DNA of 64,000 nucleotides from Bordetella genomosp. 12 (GCF_002261355.1 NZ_NEVU01000001.1:186001-250000); one strand, 5' to 3'. Counted from the first letter of the stretch, positions 9,147 to 19,549 are shown. Translations and numbers: made by a program. Notes: generated from the sequence alone by a model not told the origin.

Positions 9147-9782
9147 TCAGAAGCGGTAGCCCACGCCGACCGTCACGACCCAGGGGTCGATGCGGGCGGT
9201 GCCGACGCGTTCGCCATTGAGTTTGACCTTGGACGAAATGTCCACATAGCGCAGATCGGCGTTGAAGAACCAGCGTTCGCTCAGCTTGACGTCCATACCG
9301 ATCTGGCCGGCCACGCCCCAGGAGTCTTTGAGCTTGAGATCCGACCCGGCCAGGGCGCCACGGGCTTTGGTGTCAAAGAAATGGGTGTAGTTCAGGCCGA
9401 CGCCGACATAGGGCTGGACCGTGCTGTCGGGCAGGAAGTGCCATTGCAGGCTCAGGGTCGGGGGCAATTGCTTGGTGCTGCCGATCTTGCCCAGGCCGCT
9501 GCCGTTGATATCGTGCTGGAAGGGCCAGGCGCCGAGCAGTTCGATGCCCACATTGCGGGTGGCCATGTAGGTGACCGTGAAGGAGGGACGGACGTTGTTG
9601 TCGACATCCAGGCCCACGCTGCCATTGAGCACGCTGCCGTTATTGGACTTGGGGCGCACTTGCGTGACGCCGACCTTGAACAGCCAGTCGCCTTCTTCGT
9701 GAGCCAGCGCGGGGGCGGACAGGGCGGCGCCACAGAGTGTGGCCAGGACAATAGCGCGACCGCGCCTGAAAACCGAATGCAT
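9147..9782 (-). CDS. ompW: OmpW-family outer-membrane protein
   Basis: A 211-residue eight-stranded beta-barrel precursor. The signal peptide MHSVFRRGRAIVLATLCGAALSAPALA ends about 27, in pieces. Family marks are GDWLFKVGVTQVRPK at the mature N-terminus, NVGIELLGAWPFQHDI, YVGVGLNYTHFFD and the C-terminal DPWVVTVGVGYRF ending in Phe, the barrel-assembly signal. OmpW forms a narrow hydrophobic channel. GAGAGAGGAAATG gives a strong ribosome-binding site. An FNR-like palindrome lies 66 nt upstream of the start codon. OmpW genes in enterobacteria are FNR-controlled, so the same is plausible here. Confidence 0.92.
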   Translation of the reverse strand: MHSVFRRGRAIVLATLCGAALSAPALAHEEGDWLFKVGVTQVRPKSNNGSVLNGSVGLDVDNNVRPSFTVTYMATRNVGIELLGAWPFQHDINGSGLGKIGSTKQLPPTLSLQWHFLPDSTVQPYVGVGLNYTHFFDTKARGALAGSDLKLKDSWGVAGQIGMDVKLSERWFFNADLRYVDISSKVKLNGERVGTARIDPWVVTVGVGYRF

Positions 9783-9847
9783 TTCCTCTCTCCAGAGATG
9801 TCTTAAGGGGTAGGCATACAGGTTCGCAGAGCGGCGGGCGGCCGGTC

Positions 9848-9861
9848 TTGACCTGGGTCAA
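9848..9861 (-). promoter_or_regulatory. FNR/CRP-family box upstream of ompW
   Basis: TTGAC-CTGG-GTCAA is a perfect 5-4-5 palindrome that closely follows the FNR/Anr pattern TTGAT-N4-ATCAA. It is 66 nt before the ompW start on the minus strand. It could bind an FNR- or Dnr-type regulator; no -10 hexamer at the ideal distance stands out, so activation versus repression cannot be told. Confidence 0.5.
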
Positions 9862-9933
9862 ACCCGGGGAGAGTCTTGCGGCAAGTGTGTAGATCGCGCC
9901 ACAACCGGCCCGCCGTTTACGGGGTCGGAGTAC

Positions 9934-9970
9934 AAAAAAGCCGGCCTGCGCTGTGCGCGGGCCGGCTTTT
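9934..9970 (-). terminator. Intrinsic terminator after gltD
   Basis: GGCCGGC (9960-9966) pairs with GCCGGCC (9940-9946), extended by flanking A/T pairs. Read on the minus strand the hairpin is followed by a run of six T, ending the gltBD transcript. On the plus strand a T4 run follows, so it may work both ways. Confidence 0.75.
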
Positions 9971-9985
9971 CGGGCGCGTTGGCGC

Positions 9986-11452
9986 TTAGCGCGGCAGTTC
10001 GGAGCTGCCCATCAGGAAGGCATCGACCGAGCGGGCGCACTGGCGGCCTTCGCGAATGGCCCAGACCACCAGCGACTGGCCGCGGCGCATATCGCCGGCG
10101 GCGAAGACCTTGGGGACGTTGGTCTGGTAGTCGTCGGTGTTGGCGCGCACATTGCCGCGCGCATCGCGGTCCACGCCAAAGGCCTCGAGCACGCTTTGCA
10201 CTGGCGAGACAAAACCCATGGCCAGCAGCACCAGATCGGCCTTGATCTCGAACTCCGAGCCTTCGATCTCGCGCATCTTCATCTGGCCGGTGGCTTCGTC
10301 CTTGATCCACTCGACGCGGGCGCCGACCAGTTTTTCGAGCTTGCCATTGGCGCCCTTGAAGGCCTTGGTCGTCACCGACCAGTCGCGCTGGCAGCCTTCC
10401 TCATGCGAGGACGAGGTGCGCAGCTTGAGCGGCCAGTAAGGCCAGACCATGGCGCGGTTTTCCTGCTCGGGCGGCTGGGGCAGCAGTTCGAACTGCGTGA
10501 CCGACAGCGCGCCGTGGCGGTTGCTCGTGCCCACGCAATCGGAACCGGTGTCGCCACCGCCGATGACGACCACGTGCTTGCCGCGGGCCAGGGTCTGGTT
10601 GCTCAGGCGGTCGCCGGCCACGGCCTTGTTCTGCTGGCGCAGGAAGTCCATGGCGTAGTAGACGCCGTCCAGTTCGCGGCCAGGCGCCGGCAGATCACGC
10701 GGAAACTCCGAGCCGCCGCTCATGACCACGGCGTCGAATTCGTCCATCAGCGATTGCGGGCTGCGCACGCTCAGGCCGTCGGCCGCCGGATCGGTCGCAT
10801 CGCCGATGAAGGTCGAGGGCGCGAACTCCACGCCTTCGGCTTCCATCTGCACGACGCGGCGGTCGATCTGCGATTTTTCGAGCTTGAAGTCAGGAATGCC
10901 GTAGCGCAGCAGGCCGCCGATGCGGTCGCTCTTTTCGAAGACGGTCACCGCATGGCCGGCGCGGGCCAGTTGCTGCGCGCAGGCCAGGCCGGCGGGGCCG
11001 GAACCCACGACGGCGACCCGCTTGCCGGTCTTGCGCGTCGGCAGCTTGGGGGCGACCCAGCCTTCGGCCCAACCCTTGTCGATGATGGCGTGCTCGATGG
11101 ACTTGATGCCGACAGCGTCGCTGTTGATGTTCAAGGTACAGGCAGCCTCGCAGGGCGCCGGGCAGATGCGGCCGGTGAACTCCGGGAAGTTGTTGGTCGA
11201 GTGCAGCACGTCGAGCGCCGCACGCCAATCCTGGTGGTAGACCAGGTCGTTCCAGTCCGGAATGATGTTGTTGACCGGGCAGCCGTTGTTGCAGAACGGA
11301 ATGCCGCAGTCCATGCAGCGGGCCGCCTGCTGCTTGGCCTGGTCATCGCTCAGGTGCAGCACGAACTCGCGCCAGTTCTTCAGACGCTTTTGCGGAGCTT
11401 CCGACGCCTCTTGCAGGCGTTGATACTCCATGAAACCAGTGATCTTTCCCAT
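9986..11452 (-). CDS. gltD: Glutamate synthase (NADPH) small subunit
   Basis: The 488-residue beta subunit passes electrons from NADPH through FAD and 4Fe-4S clusters to GltB for glutamate formation. The N-terminal cluster cysteines are in [14 protein letters not shown] (C46, C49, C54, C58) with a second group in [11 protein letters not shown]. The FAD motif is [18 protein letters not shown] and the NADPH motif [13 protein letters not shown]. The start [12 protein letters not shown] is the family's usual start; an ATG 45 nt earlier runs into the gltB end. The gap to gltB is 8 nt, so they form one operon. Confidence 0.96.
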   Translation of the reverse strand: MGKITGFMEYQRLQEASEAPQKRLKNWREFVLHLSDDQAKQQAARCMDCGIPFCNNGCPVNNIIPDWNDLVYHQDWRAALDVLHSTNNFPEFTGRICPAPCEAACTLNINSDAVGIKSIEHAIIDKGWAEGWVAPKLPTRKTGKRVAVVGSGPAGLACAQQLARAGHAVTVFEKSDRIGGLLRYGIPDFKLEKSQIDRRVVQMEAEGVEFAPSTFIGDATDPAADGLSVRSPQSLMDEFDAVVMSGGSEFPRDLPAPGRELDGVYYAMDFLRQQNKAVAGDRLSNQTLARGKHVVVIGGGDTGSDCVGTSNRHGALSVTQFELLPQPPEQENRAMVWPYWPLKLRTSSSHEEGCQRDWSVTTKAFKGANGKLEKLVGARVEWIKDEATGQMKMREIEGSEFEIKADLVLLAMGFVSPVQSVLEAFGVDRDARGNVRANTDDYQTNVPKVFAAGDMRRGQSLVVWAIREGRQCARSVDAFLMGSSELPR

Positions 11453-11460
11453 GTCGGTCC

Positions 11461-14400
11461 TCAGGCAGCCATTTGTTGCGGGTTGGCTGCACGCCACATT
11501 TCACCCAGGGCGCGGCGGTATTCCGTCGGCATGACTTTGACGAACTTGCTGCGCGAGCTTTCCCAGTCGCCCAGGATTTCGCGGGCGCGGTAGCTGCCGG
11601 TGTAGCGGAAGTGGTCTTCCACCAGCCGGCGCAGAATGGTTTCGTCGGTCTCGCGCTCGCCGCCGCGTTGTGCGCTATGCCAGATCTCGATATTGCCCAG
11701 GGCCTGCTGCTCGGTGTGCGGGGTGACCGCTTCGAGCTCGACCATGGACAGATTGCAGCGGTGCTTGAAGCTGCCGTCCGGATCCCAGACGTAGGCCACG
11801 CCACCGGACATGCCGGCAGCGAAGTTGCGTCCGGTTTCGCCCAGCACGATGACCGTGCCGCCGGTCATGTATTCGCAGCCGTGGTCACCCGTGCCTTCGA
11901 CGACAGTGGCCGCGCCCGAGTTGCGCACCGCGAAACGTTCGCCGGCCACGCCGTTGAAGAAGGCCTCGCCGGCCAGCGCGCCGTACATGACGGTGTTGCC
12001 GGCAATGATGTGATCCGGGCCGAAACCGCGGAAATCGTTCGGCGAGCGCACGATGATGCGGCCGCCGGACAGGCCTTTGCCGACATAGTCGTTGCCTTCG
12101 CCGACCAGGTCCATGGTGATGCCATGGGCGAGGAAGGCGCCGAAGCTCTGGCCCGCCGTACCGTTGCACTGGATATGAATGGTGTCGTCGGGCAGGCCTT
12201 CATGGCCATAGCGCGCCGCCACCGCGCCGGAGAGCATGGCGCCGATCGTGCGGTTGCGGTTGCGCACCGGCACGATGAAGGACACCTTCTCGCCGCGCTC
12301 GAGGGCCGGACGGGCCCGTTCGATCAACTGGTGATCCAGCGCGCCGGCCAGGCCATGATCCTGCTCTTCGATGTGGCGCACGGCGATGTCCGAGGTCACA
12401 CGGTGGAACACGCGCTGGAAGTCCAGGCCGCGCGCTTTCCAGTGCTCGATGCCGGTGCGCATGTCCAGCAGGTCGGTGCGGCCGATCAGGTCCTCGAACT
12501 TGCGGATGCCCAGTTGGGCCATGATTTCACGCACTTCTTCGGCCACGAAGAAGAAGTAGTTCACCACGTGCTCGGGCTTGCCCTGGAATTTCTTGCGCAG
12601 TTCGGGATCCTGCGTGGCCACGCCCACCGGGCAGGTGTTCAGGTGGCACTTGCGCATCATGATGCAGCCTTCGACGACCAGCGGCGCGGTGGCGAAGCCA
12701 AACTCATCGGCGCCCAGCAGCGCGCCGATGATGACGTCGCGGCCGGTCTTCATCTGGCCGTCGGCCTGCACGCGGATACGGCTGCGCAGACGGTTGAGCA
12801 CCAGCGTCTGCTGGGTTTCGGCCAGGCCGAGTTCCCAGGGCGTGCCGACGTGCTTGATGGACGACACCGGCGAGGCGCCCGTGCCGCCGTCGTGACCGGC
12901 GATCACGACGTGGTCGGCCTTGGCCTTGGCCACGCCGGCGGCCACCGTGCCCACGCCGACTTCGGAGACGAGCTTGACCGAGATCGAGGCGCGCGGGTTG
13001 ACGTTCTTCAGGTCGTGGATCAGCTGGGCCAGATCCTCGATCGAATAGATGTCATGGTGCGGCGGCGGCGAAATCAGGCCCACGCCAGGCACGGAGTAGC
13101 GCAGCTTGGCGATGTACTCCGAGACCTTGTGGCCGGGCAGCTGACCGCCCTCACCGGGCTTGGCGCCCTGGGCCATCTTGATCTGGATCTGGTCGGCGCT
13201 GGACAGGTACTCCGCCGAGACGCCGAAGCGGCCCGAAGCGACCTGTTTGATGCGCGAACGCAGTGAGTCGCCTTTTTTGAGCGGCACATCGGCTTCGATG
13301 CGGTCGCTGCCGAGCAAGGAGGCCAGCGTGTCGCCGTCCTTGATGGTGCTCTTGCCCTTGCGCATTTCGGCGCGGTAGCGCAGTTCGTCCTCACCGCCCT
13401 CGCCCGTATTGGACTTGCCGCCGATGCGGTTCATGGCCACGGCCAGGACCGAGTGCGCTTCGGTCGAAATGGAACCCAGCGACATGGCGCCCGTGGCAAA
13501 GCGGCGCACGATGTCCTTGGCCGGTTCGACTTCGTCCAGCGGAATGGCGCGGGTCGGGTCGACGCGGAACTCGAACAGACCGCGCAGCGTCATGTGGCGC
13601 CGGCTCTGGTCGTTGATGATCTGCGCGTACTCTTTGTAGGTGCGGTAGTTGTTCGAGCGCGAAGCGTGCTGCAGCTTGGCGATCGAATCCGGCGTCCACA
13701 TGTGTTCTTCGCCACGGATGCGGAAGGCGTATTCGCCGCCGGCGTCCAGGGCGTTCTCGAGCACGGGGTCGGCGCTGAAGGCGGCGCGGTGCATGCGCAG
13801 CGCTTCCTCGGCCACCTGGAAAATGCCGATGCCTTCGATGTTGGAGGCCGTGCCGGTGAAGTACTTCTCGACCAGCTCGCGTTGCAGGCCCACCGCTTCG
13901 AAGATCTGCGCGCCGCAATAGGACATGAAGGTCGAGATGCCCATTTTGGACATGACCTTGTTCAGGCCCTTGCCGACGGCCTTGATGTAGTTCTTGACGG
14001 CCTTCTCGGGGCTGCTCATGCGGCCCAGCGATTCCAGCGCCAGATAGGGGTGCACGGCTTCGGCGCCGTAACCGCCCAGCAGCGCGAAATGGTGCACTTC
14101 ACGCGCCGAGCCGGTCTCGACGACCAGGCCGGTGTTGGTGCGCAGGCCGGCGCGGATCAGGTGCTGGTGCACCGCCGAGGTGGCCAGCAGGGCCGGAATG
14201 GCGACGCGCTCGCTGTCGATCAGGCGATCGGAGACGATGAGGATGTTGTAGCCGCTTTGCACCGCGTCCACGGCGCGGGCGCACAGCGCGGCCACGCGGG
14301 CTTCGATGCCCTCCGAGCCCCAGGCGGCCGGATAGGTGATATCCAGCTCGTAGCTGCGGAATTTCTTGCCCGTGACCTGATCGATGTCGCGGATCTGCGC

Positions 14401-16200
14401 CATGGCGGCGAAGTCCAGCACCGGTTGCGAGACTTCCAGGCGCAGCGGCGGGTTGACGTTGTTGATATCCAGCAGGTTGGGCTTGGGCCCGATGAAGGAC
14501 ACCAGCGACATGACCATCTGCTCGCGGATCGGGTCGATCGGCGGGTTGGTCACTTGCGCGAACAACTGGCGGAAATAGTTGTAGAAAGGCTTGGCGCGGT
14601 TCGACAGCACGGCCAGCGGCGCATCGTTGCCCATGGAGCCGATGACTTCTTCACCGGTGCTGGCCATGGGTTCGAGGATGAACTTGTAGTCTTCCTGCGT
14701 CCAGCCGAACGCTTGCTGGCGATCCAGCAGCGGCACCGAGGTCTGCGTGGCCGGCGAGTTCGAGCGCGGCGCGGGCAGCGATTCCAGTTTGATCTGCAGG
14801 CGCTCGATCCACTGGCGGTAGGGGCGGCTGTTGGCCAGCTGGGACTTGATCTCGCTGTCGTCGATGATGCGGCCCTGTTCCAGGTCGATCAGGAACATCT
14901 TGCCGGGCTGCAGACGCCATTTCTTGACGATGCGGTTTTCGGGGATGGACAGCGTGCCGGCTTCCGAGGCCATGATGACCATATCGTCATCGGTGACCAG
15001 GTAGCGCGCCGGGCGCAGGCCATTGCGGTCCAGGGTGGCGCCGATCTGGCGGCCGTCGGTGAAGGCCACAGCGGCCGGACCGTCCCAGGGCTCCATCATG
15101 GCCGCGTGGTATTCGTAGAAAGCGCGGCGGCTCTGGTCCATCTGCGTGTGCTGCTCCCAGGCTTCCGGGATCATCATCATCATCGCGTGGGACAGCGAGT
15201 AGCCGGAATTGACCAGCAGCTCCAGGCAGTTGTCGAACGTAGCAGTATCCGACTGGCCTTCGTAGACAATGGGATAGAGCTTTTTCAGATCCTCGCCCAG
15301 CACCGCCGACTGCATCATGCCTTCGCGGGCGCGCAGCCAGTTGAAGTTGCCCTTGACCGTGTTGATTTCGCCGTTGTGGGCGATCATGCGGTAGGGGTGG
15401 GCCAGCGGCCAGGCCGGGAAGGTATTGGTCGAGAAGCGTTGGTGCACCAGCGCCAGGGCCGAGACGGTGCGCGGATCAGCCAGGTCACGGTAGTAGCGCC
15501 CCACCTGGTCGGCCAGCAGCAGGCCCTTGTAGACCACGGTGCGCACTGAGGCCGACGGCACGAAGTATTCCTTGCCATGCGCCAGGCGCATGTTCTGGAT
15601 GGCGTGGCTGGCGGTCTTGCGGATGACGTAGAGCTTGCGTTCCAGGGCATCGGGCACCATCACGTCGGCGCCGCGGCCGATGAACAGCTGGCGGATGACC
15701 GGTTCGCAATCGCGCACGGCCGGCGACATGGGCATGTCACGGTCGACCGGCACGTCGCGCCAGCCCAGCACGATCTGGCCCTCGGCGCGCACCGAGCGCT
15801 CCAGTTCCTGTTCACAGGCCAGGCGCGAAGCGGTTTCTTTGGGCAGGAACACCATGGCCACGCCGTACTCGCCGGGCGGCGGCAGGGTCACGCCCTGTTG
15901 CGCCATTTCGTCGCGGTACAGCGTATCGGGGATCTGGATCAGAATGCCCGCGCCGTCGCCCATCAGCTTGTCGGCGCCGACAGCGCCGCGATGGTCGAGG
16001 TTTTCGAGGATCTTCAGGCCCTGCAGGATGATCGCGTGGCTTTTGCGGCCCTTGATGTGCGCGACAAAGCCGACGCCGCAGGCGTCATGCTCATTGAGGG
16101 GGCTGTACAGACCCTGGGCGGCAGGCAGACCGATGCGCGAGGCATCGATCGCGACGGCCGCGACGGGACGACAGGATTCGTTTTGGGGGGTATGGGACAT
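11461..16200 (-). CDS. gltB: Glutamate synthase (NADPH) large subunit
   Basis: The 1579-residue alpha subunit makes two glutamates from glutamine and 2-oxoglutarate. The start [10 protein letters not shown] is preceded by GGAG at a good distance. Cys41 in [15 protein letters not shown] is the expected N-terminal nucleophile after removal of a 40-residue propeptide. Domains in order are class II glutaminase (to about 440), central, FMN-binding synthase with [18 protein letters not shown], 3Fe-4S cysteines in [13 protein letters not shown], and the C-terminal beta-helix (GXXGXXXG repeats, for example [21 protein letters not shown] in part). No frameshift is visible. Confidence 0.97.
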   Translation of the reverse strand: MSHTPQNESCRPVAAVAIDASRIGLPAAQGLYSPLNEHDACGVGFVAHIKGRKSHAIILQGLKILENLDHRGAVGADKLMGDGAGILIQIPDTLYRDEMAQQGVTLPPPGEYGVAMVFLPKETASRLACEQELERSVRAEGQIVLGWRDVPVDRDMPMSPAVRDCEPVIRQLFIGRGADVMVPDALERKLYVIRKTASHAIQNMRLAHGKEYFVPSASVRTVVYKGLLLADQVGRYYRDLADPRTVSALALVHQRFSTNTFPAWPLAHPYRMIAHNGEINTVKGNFNWLRAREGMMQSAVLGEDLKKLYPIVYEGQSDTATFDNCLELLVNSGYSLSHAMMMMIPEAWEQHTQMDQSRRAFYEYHAAMMEPWDGPAAVAFTDGRQIGATLDRNGLRPARYLVTDDDMVIMASEAGTLSIPENRIVKKWRLQPGKMFLIDLEQGRIIDDSEIKSQLANSRPYRQWIERLQIKLESLPAPRSNSPATQTSVPLLDRQQAFGWTQEDYKFILEPMASTGEEVIGSMGNDAPLAVLSNRAKPFYNYFRQLFAQVTNPPIDPIREQMVMSLVSFIGPKPNLLDINNVNPPLRLEVSQPVLDFAAMAQIRDIDQVTGKKFRSYELDITYPAAWGSEGIEARVAALCARAVDAVQSGYNILIVSDRLIDSERVAIPALLATSAVHQHLIRAGLRTNTGLVVETGSAREVHHFALLGGYGAEAVHPYLALESLGRMSSPEKAVKNYIKAVGKGLNKVMSKMGISTFMSYCGAQIFEAVGLQRELVEKYFTGTASNIEGIGIFQVAEEALRMHRAAFSADPVLENALDAGGEYAFRIRGEEHMWTPDSIAKLQHASRSNNYRTYKEYAQIINDQSRRHMTLRGLFEFRVDPTRAIPLDEVEPAKDIVRRFATGAMSLGSISTEAHSVLAVAMNRIGGKSNTGEGGEDELRYRAEMRKGKSTIKDGDTLASLLGSDRIEADVPLKKGDSLRSRIKQVASGRFGVSAEYLSSADQIQIKMAQGAKPGEGGQLPGHKVSEYIAKLRYSVPGVGLISPPPHHDIYSIEDLAQLIHDLKNVNPRASISVKLVSEVGVGTVAAGVAKAKADHVVIAGHDGGTGASPVSSIKHVGTPWELGLAETQQTLVLNRLRSRIRVQADGQMKTGRDVIIGALLGADEFGFATAPLVVEGCIMMRKCHLNTCPVGVATQDPELRKKFQGKPEHVVNYFFFVAEEVREIMAQLGIRKFEDLIGRTDLLDMRTGIEHWKARGLDFQRVFHRVTSDIAVRHIEEQDHGLAGALDHQLIERARPALERGEKVSFIVPVRNRNRTIGAMLSGAVAARYGHEGLPDDTIHIQCNGTAGQSFGAFLAHGITMDLVGEGNDYVGKGLSGGRIIVRSPNDFRGFGPDHIIAGNTVMYGALAGEAFFNGVAGERFAVRNSGAATVVEGTGDHGCEYMTGGTVIVLGETGRNFAAGMSGGVAYVWDPDGSFKHRCNLSMVELEAVTPHTEQQALGNIEIWHSAQRGGERETDETILRRLVEDHFRYTGSYRAREILGDWESSRSKFVKVMPTEYRRALGEMWRAANPQQMAA

Positions 16201-16247
16201 AACGCGCTCCGCAGTGGCCTGCGTCATCAATGTTGCAGTGCAGGGTG

Positions 16248-16276
16248 AAGTTACCTCCTGCAAGAAGCCAGTGCAA
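16248..16276 (-). promoter_or_regulatory. Candidate sigma-70 promoter of gltBD
   Basis: Read on the minus strand, TTGCAC, 17 nt, TAACTT lies 48 nt before the gltB start. The -35 matches five of six consensus bases; the -10 is moderate. The position suits a leader of about 40 nt. Confidence 0.45.
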
Positions 16277-16572
16277 GCTGTATTTTGATGTTATGTCCCT
16301 AAATATATCCCGACTAATTTAGTTTGGTGTTAAAAAGGGACAAAACAAAAGTCGTTATCTATCAGTGTTTTACAAATCGTCCTGCTTATGCGTCACCGAT
16401 TAGCGGCAGGAAAATGCCAAAAACCGTCACTATATGTCCCTGATTAAATAGCCACACTCAGGACGCGAAACGGGGCGGAAAAGCGCAACATCGTGCGCCC
16501 TTGGCGCGAGGCAGGGAGGCGCTCCGGCTCGCCGGGCGAGCCCCGGCGCGGCAGGCGCAAGGGCCGAAAAGG
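16277..16572. other. AT-rich control region upstream of gltB with repeated GTCCCT sites
   Basis: This 296-nt gene-free stretch is strikingly AT-rich up to about 16450, then returns to high GC. It holds three copies of GTCCCT in AT-rich flanks: 16295-16300, 16336-16341 (inverted) and 16436-16441. The first and third share TATGTCCCT. They lie 95-241 nt upstream of the gltB start and may be operator sites for a nitrogen or amino-acid regulator. I found no coding sequence or RNA gene here. Confidence 0.4.
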
Positions 16573-16599
16573 CTTCACCCGGCGCAGGGCCGGGTGAAG
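16573..16599 (-). terminator. Intrinsic terminator after the RAYT-like gene
   Basis: An 11-bp perfect stem, CTTCACCCGGC with GCCGGGTGAAG, and a 5-nt loop start one base after the stop codon. On the minus strand CCTTTTCGG follows. Confidence 0.65.
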
Positions 16600-16600
16600 A

Positions 16601-17368
16601 TTAGTTGCTGACGCCGTTGCTGCCAGGCAGGCCGCCTGGCGCGGGGGGGGTGTCGGCGGGGTCGATGGGCGGGGCGGCGGGCTTTTTGCGCGGCCGTCCG
16701 CGTTGCCCGGGGGCCACGCGGCGGCTGGCCGTGTGGGTCAGGCTGGCGATGAACTCCTGCCCGCCCAGTGCCCACTGGCCCGAAACGGCCTGCTCGATGC
16801 GCTGCGTCTGTTCGCGCGACAGGCCGTCATGCAGCAGCTTGCGGTAATTGGCCTGGCGGTCAAAGGGGGTGTTGCCGCAGGACCAGTAGTCTGCGTGATC
16901 GGATTGCCATTGCGCCGCGGCCACGCTGGAGTTGCCCGTATGGCTGGCTGCCGAAGACCATGGCCAGGTGTCGGCCTCGACGGAGGAGCCGCTGCGCACC
17001 GGGTAGGTTTCCAGCCAGACCAGCGAGGGCAGCACCCAGACGCCTGGCTCCAGCAGCGCGGAGCGATAGCGGCCGGCGAATACCCGGCCGCCGCGCAGCC
17101 GGGCGGCAAGATTGCGGCCCAGGGTCTGCATCAGGCGCGGCAAGCCTTCTTCATCGGCCGGCGTGGCCAGCAAGAGGATGCGGTCATTGGCCAGGACCCA
17201 GCCATGCACCGCCACTTTGTGGCGATGCGCGGACTCGCCTAACCAACCGGCCAGCTGATTGAGGATATCCGAGGGCGCAGGCTGCGAAGGCGAGGCCAGC
17301 GACTGGACAAAGTTGGCCTGCACCAATTGGGGCAGCCCTGGAGCATACAGACGGGGCAGACGGGCCAT
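16601..17368 (-). CDS. RAYT/Y1-transposase-like protein lacking catalytic residues, with AT-hook tail
   Basis: A 255-residue protein whose layout follows REP-associated tyrosine transposases: MARLPRL at the N-terminus, VHGWVLANDRILLLATP where the family has an HUH motif (NHxHLLL), RVFAGRYRSALLE for the usual GRYK segment, TYPVRSG for NPVRAG, TWPWSS for YPWSS, and YRKLLHDGL. The two HUH histidines are replaced by Asp62 and Ile64, and the usual tyrosine before NPVRA aligns with Trp118. The C-terminus carries a basic AT-hook core RGRP (223-226) then KKP and a Pro-rich end. It is probably a domesticated DNA-binding protein, not an active transposase. No terminal repeats flank it. Its target is unknown. 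Confidence 0.75.
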   Translation of the reverse strand: MARLPRLYAPGLPQLVQANFVQSLASPSQPAPSDILNQLAGWLGESAHRHKVAVHGWVLANDRILLLATPADEEGLPRLMQTLGRNLAARLRGGRVFAGRYRSALLEPGVWVLPSLVWLETYPVRSGSSVEADTWPWSSAASHTGNSSVAAAQWQSDHADYWSCGNTPFDRQANYRKLLHDGLSREQTQRIEQAVSGQWALGGQEFIASLTHTASRRVAPGQRGRPRKKPAAPPIDPADTPPAPGGLPGSNGVSN

Positions 17369-17396
17369 ATCAGGTCTCGCGGTGGCGCAAGCACGT

Positions 17397-17413
17397 TAGG
17401 GATCGATACCCTA
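17397..17413. promoter_or_regulatory. Inverted repeat in the RAYT/frmA divergent region
   Basis: TAGGG-N7-CCCTA, followed directly by an AT stretch TATATAAATAG, sits between the divergent RAYT-like and formaldehyde-dehydrogenase genes, 123 nt before the latter. It may be an operator for either gene; formaldehyde operons are often controlled by FrmR-type repressors, but no such gene is visible in the window. Confidence 0.3.
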
Positions 17414-17535
17414 TATAAATAGTGCCACCAACGCCTGCGGTCAAGCCCGCGATTTCGGTTCCGGGGGCACGCGACTGGTCAGGTTAACATCTGGAACTGT
17501 TTTTCAGTACCCGCAGATACACCTAGGAGCCTCGC

Positions 17536-18642
17536 ATGAAGACCAAAGCCGCCATCGCCTGGAAGGCCGGTGCCCCGTTGACCGTCGAAGAAGTCGATCT
17601 GGACGGCCCGCGCGCCGGCGAGGTGCTTATCGAAGTCAAGGCCACCGGCATCTGTCACACCGACTATTACACCCTCTCGGGCGCGGACCCGGAAGGCATC
17701 TTTCCCGCCATCCTGGGCCATGAAGGCGCCGGCGTGGTGGTCGATGTCGGCCCCGGCGTGACCTCGCTGCGCAAGGGCGACCATGTCATTCCGCTCTATA
17801 CGCCCGAATGCCGCCAGTGCAAATTCTGCCTGTCGCGCAAAACCAATCTGTGCCAGGCCATCCGCAGCACGCAGGGCAAGGGCCTGATGCCCGATGGCAG
17901 CTCGCGTTTTTCCATCGACGGCAAGCCCATCTTCCATTACATGGGCACGTCCACCTTCGCCAATCACATCGTGGTGCCGGAGATCGCCGTGGCCAAGGTG
18001 CGCGAGGACGCGCCCTTTGACAAGATCTGCTACATCGGTTGCGGCGTGACCACCGGGATCGGTGCGGTGGTCTACACGGCCAAGGTCGAAGCCGGCGCCA
18101 ATGTGGTGGTGTTCGGTCTGGGCGGCATCGGGCTGAACGTCATCCAGGGCGCCAAGATGGTGGGCGCGGACAAGATCATCGGGGTGGACCTGAACCCCGA
18201 GCGCGAAGCCATGGCGCGCAAGTTCGGCATGACCCACTTCGTCAATCCCAACGATGTCGAAAATGTGGTCGACCACATCGTCCAGCTCACCGATGGCGGC
18301 GCGGATTACTCGTTTGAGTGCATCGGCAATACCAAGGTGATGCGTCAGGCGCTGGAGTGCTGCCACAAGGGCTGGGGCCAGTCCATCATCATCGGCGTGG
18401 CCGAGGCGGGCGCCGAAATCAGCACCCGCCCGTTCCAGCTGGTGACCGGACGCGAGTGGAAGGGCTCGGCCTTTGGCGGCGCGCGCGGCCGCACCGATGT
18501 TCCCAAGATCGTCGACTGGTACATGGAAGGCAAGATCAACATCGACGATCTGATCACGCACACCTTGCCGCTGGATCGCATCAACGAGGGCTTTGATCTG
18601 ATGAAGCGCGGCGAGTCCATCCGTTCGGTCGTGCTGTACTGA
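17536..18642 (+). CDS. frmA: S-(hydroxymethyl)glutathione dehydrogenase (class III alcohol dehydrogenase)
   Basis: A 368-residue zinc enzyme that oxidises the spontaneous adduct of formaldehyde and glutathione to S-formylglutathione with NAD; it also reduces S-nitrosoglutathione. Catalytic zinc ligands are Cys40 (TGICHTD), His62 (GHEGAG) and Cys169 (YIGCGVTTG). Structural zinc ligands are Cys92, 95, 98 and 106. The nucleotide motif is VFGLGGIGLN. AGGAG lies 9 nt upstream of the start. The S-formylglutathione hydrolase gene follows after 10 nt, completing the detoxification pair. Confidence 0.96.
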   Translation: MKTKAAIAWKAGAPLTVEEVDLDGPRAGEVLIEVKATGICHTDYYTLSGADPEGIFPAILGHEGAGVVVDVGPGVTSLRKGDHVIPLYTPECRQCKFCLSRKTNLCQAIRSTQGKGLMPDGSSRFSIDGKPIFHYMGTSTFANHIVVPEIAVAKVREDAPFDKICYIGCGVTTGIGAVVYTAKVEAGANVVVFGLGGIGLNVIQGAKMVGADKIIGVDLNPEREAMARKFGMTHFVNPNDVENVVDHIVQLTDGGADYSFECIGNTKVMRQALECCHKGWGQSIIIGVAEAGAEISTRPFQLVTGREWKGSAFGGARGRTDVPKIVDWYMEGKINIDDLITHTLPLDRINEGFDLMKRGESIRSVVLY

Positions 18643-18652
18643 CGGGCGCGCC

Positions 18653-19492
18653 ATGGAACTGCTCTCTGAACACCGGGCTTTTGGCGGCCGCCAGCGCTTC
18701 TACCGCCATGACTCCACCGCGATCGGTCTGCCCATGCGGTTTTCGGTCTTTCTGCCGCAACAGGCCGAAAGCGGCCGCGTGCCGGTGCTGTTCTATCTGG
18801 CCGGGCTGACCTGCACCGAAGAGACGTTCATGATCAAGGCCGGCGCGCAGCGCCTGGCCGCCGAGCATGGCGTCATGCTGGTCAGTTGCGACACCAGTCC
18901 GCGTGGCGCGGGGGTGCCCGGAGAGACCGACCAATGGGATTTCGGCGCGGGCGCGGGGTTTTATCTGGATGCGCGCACGGCGCCGTATGCGCCGCACTAC
19001 CGCATGGAAACCTACGTGGCGGCAGAGCTGTTCGATCTGGCGACCCGGGATCTGCCCGGCGATGCGGCGCGCGCGGGCCTGTTCGGCCATTCCATGGGCG
19101 GCCATGGCGCGCTGACCCTGGCGCTGCGGCATCCGGGGCGCTGGGCCAGCGTCTCGGCGTTCGCGCCGATCGCCGCGCCCACGCGCTGCCCCTGGGGCAA
19201 GAAAGCCTTCGCCGGTTATCTGGGCGAAGACACGGCGCTGTGGGCGCAGCACGACGCCAGCGAGTTGATGCGCGGCCTGAGCAATCCCTATCCCCAGGGC
19301 ATCCTGATCGATCAGGGCCTGTCGGATCAATTCCTGGCCGAGCAGCTGTATCCCGAGGCGTTCGAGGCCGCCTGCCAGCAGGCCGGGCAGCCGCTGACCT
19401 TGCGCCGCCACGAAGGATACGACCATGGCTATTACTTCATCTCGACCTTCATGGCGGATCACATCCGGTTTCACGTCGAGCGCTTGCGTTAA
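18653..19492 (+). CDS. fghA: S-formylglutathione hydrolase
   Basis: A 279-residue alpha/beta hydrolase of the esterase D family that splits S-formylglutathione into formate and glutathione. The nucleophile is Ser147 in GHSMGGHGAL; the catalytic His lies in HEGYDHGYYFI near the C-terminus. The ETDQWDFGAGAGFYLDA segment is diagnostic of the family. It is 10 nt after frmA and clearly in the same operon. Confidence 0.95.
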   Translation: MELLSEHRAFGGRQRFYRHDSTAIGLPMRFSVFLPQQAESGRVPVLFYLAGLTCTEETFMIKAGAQRLAAEHGVMLVSCDTSPRGAGVPGETDQWDFGAGAGFYLDARTAPYAPHYRMETYVAAELFDLATRDLPGDAARAGLFGHSMGGHGALTLALRHPGRWASVSAFAPIAAPTRCPWGKKAFAGYLGEDTALWAQHDASELMRGLSNPYPQGILIDQGLSDQFLAEQLYPEAFEAACQQAGQPLTLRRHEGYDHGYYFISTFMADHIRFHVERLR

Positions 19493-19549
19493 GGCTTGCC
19501 GGGCAGGCCGCTTTTATACTTTCGCGACCCCTGACCGGAGCGCTCGTCC

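Noticed and set aside
13453-15549. Long plus-strand open frame opposite gltB
   Set aside because: It mirrors codon third-position GC bias of gltB; composition is unlike a real protein.
16201-16263. Extension of gltB to an upstream in-frame start
   Set aside because: The extra residues do not resemble GltB, and the start at 16200 has GGAG at proper spacing; the promoter candidate also lies inside the extension.
16601-17368. Complete insertion sequence or IS200-like element
   Set aside because: No flanking terminal structures or target repeats are seen, and catalytic residues are missing.
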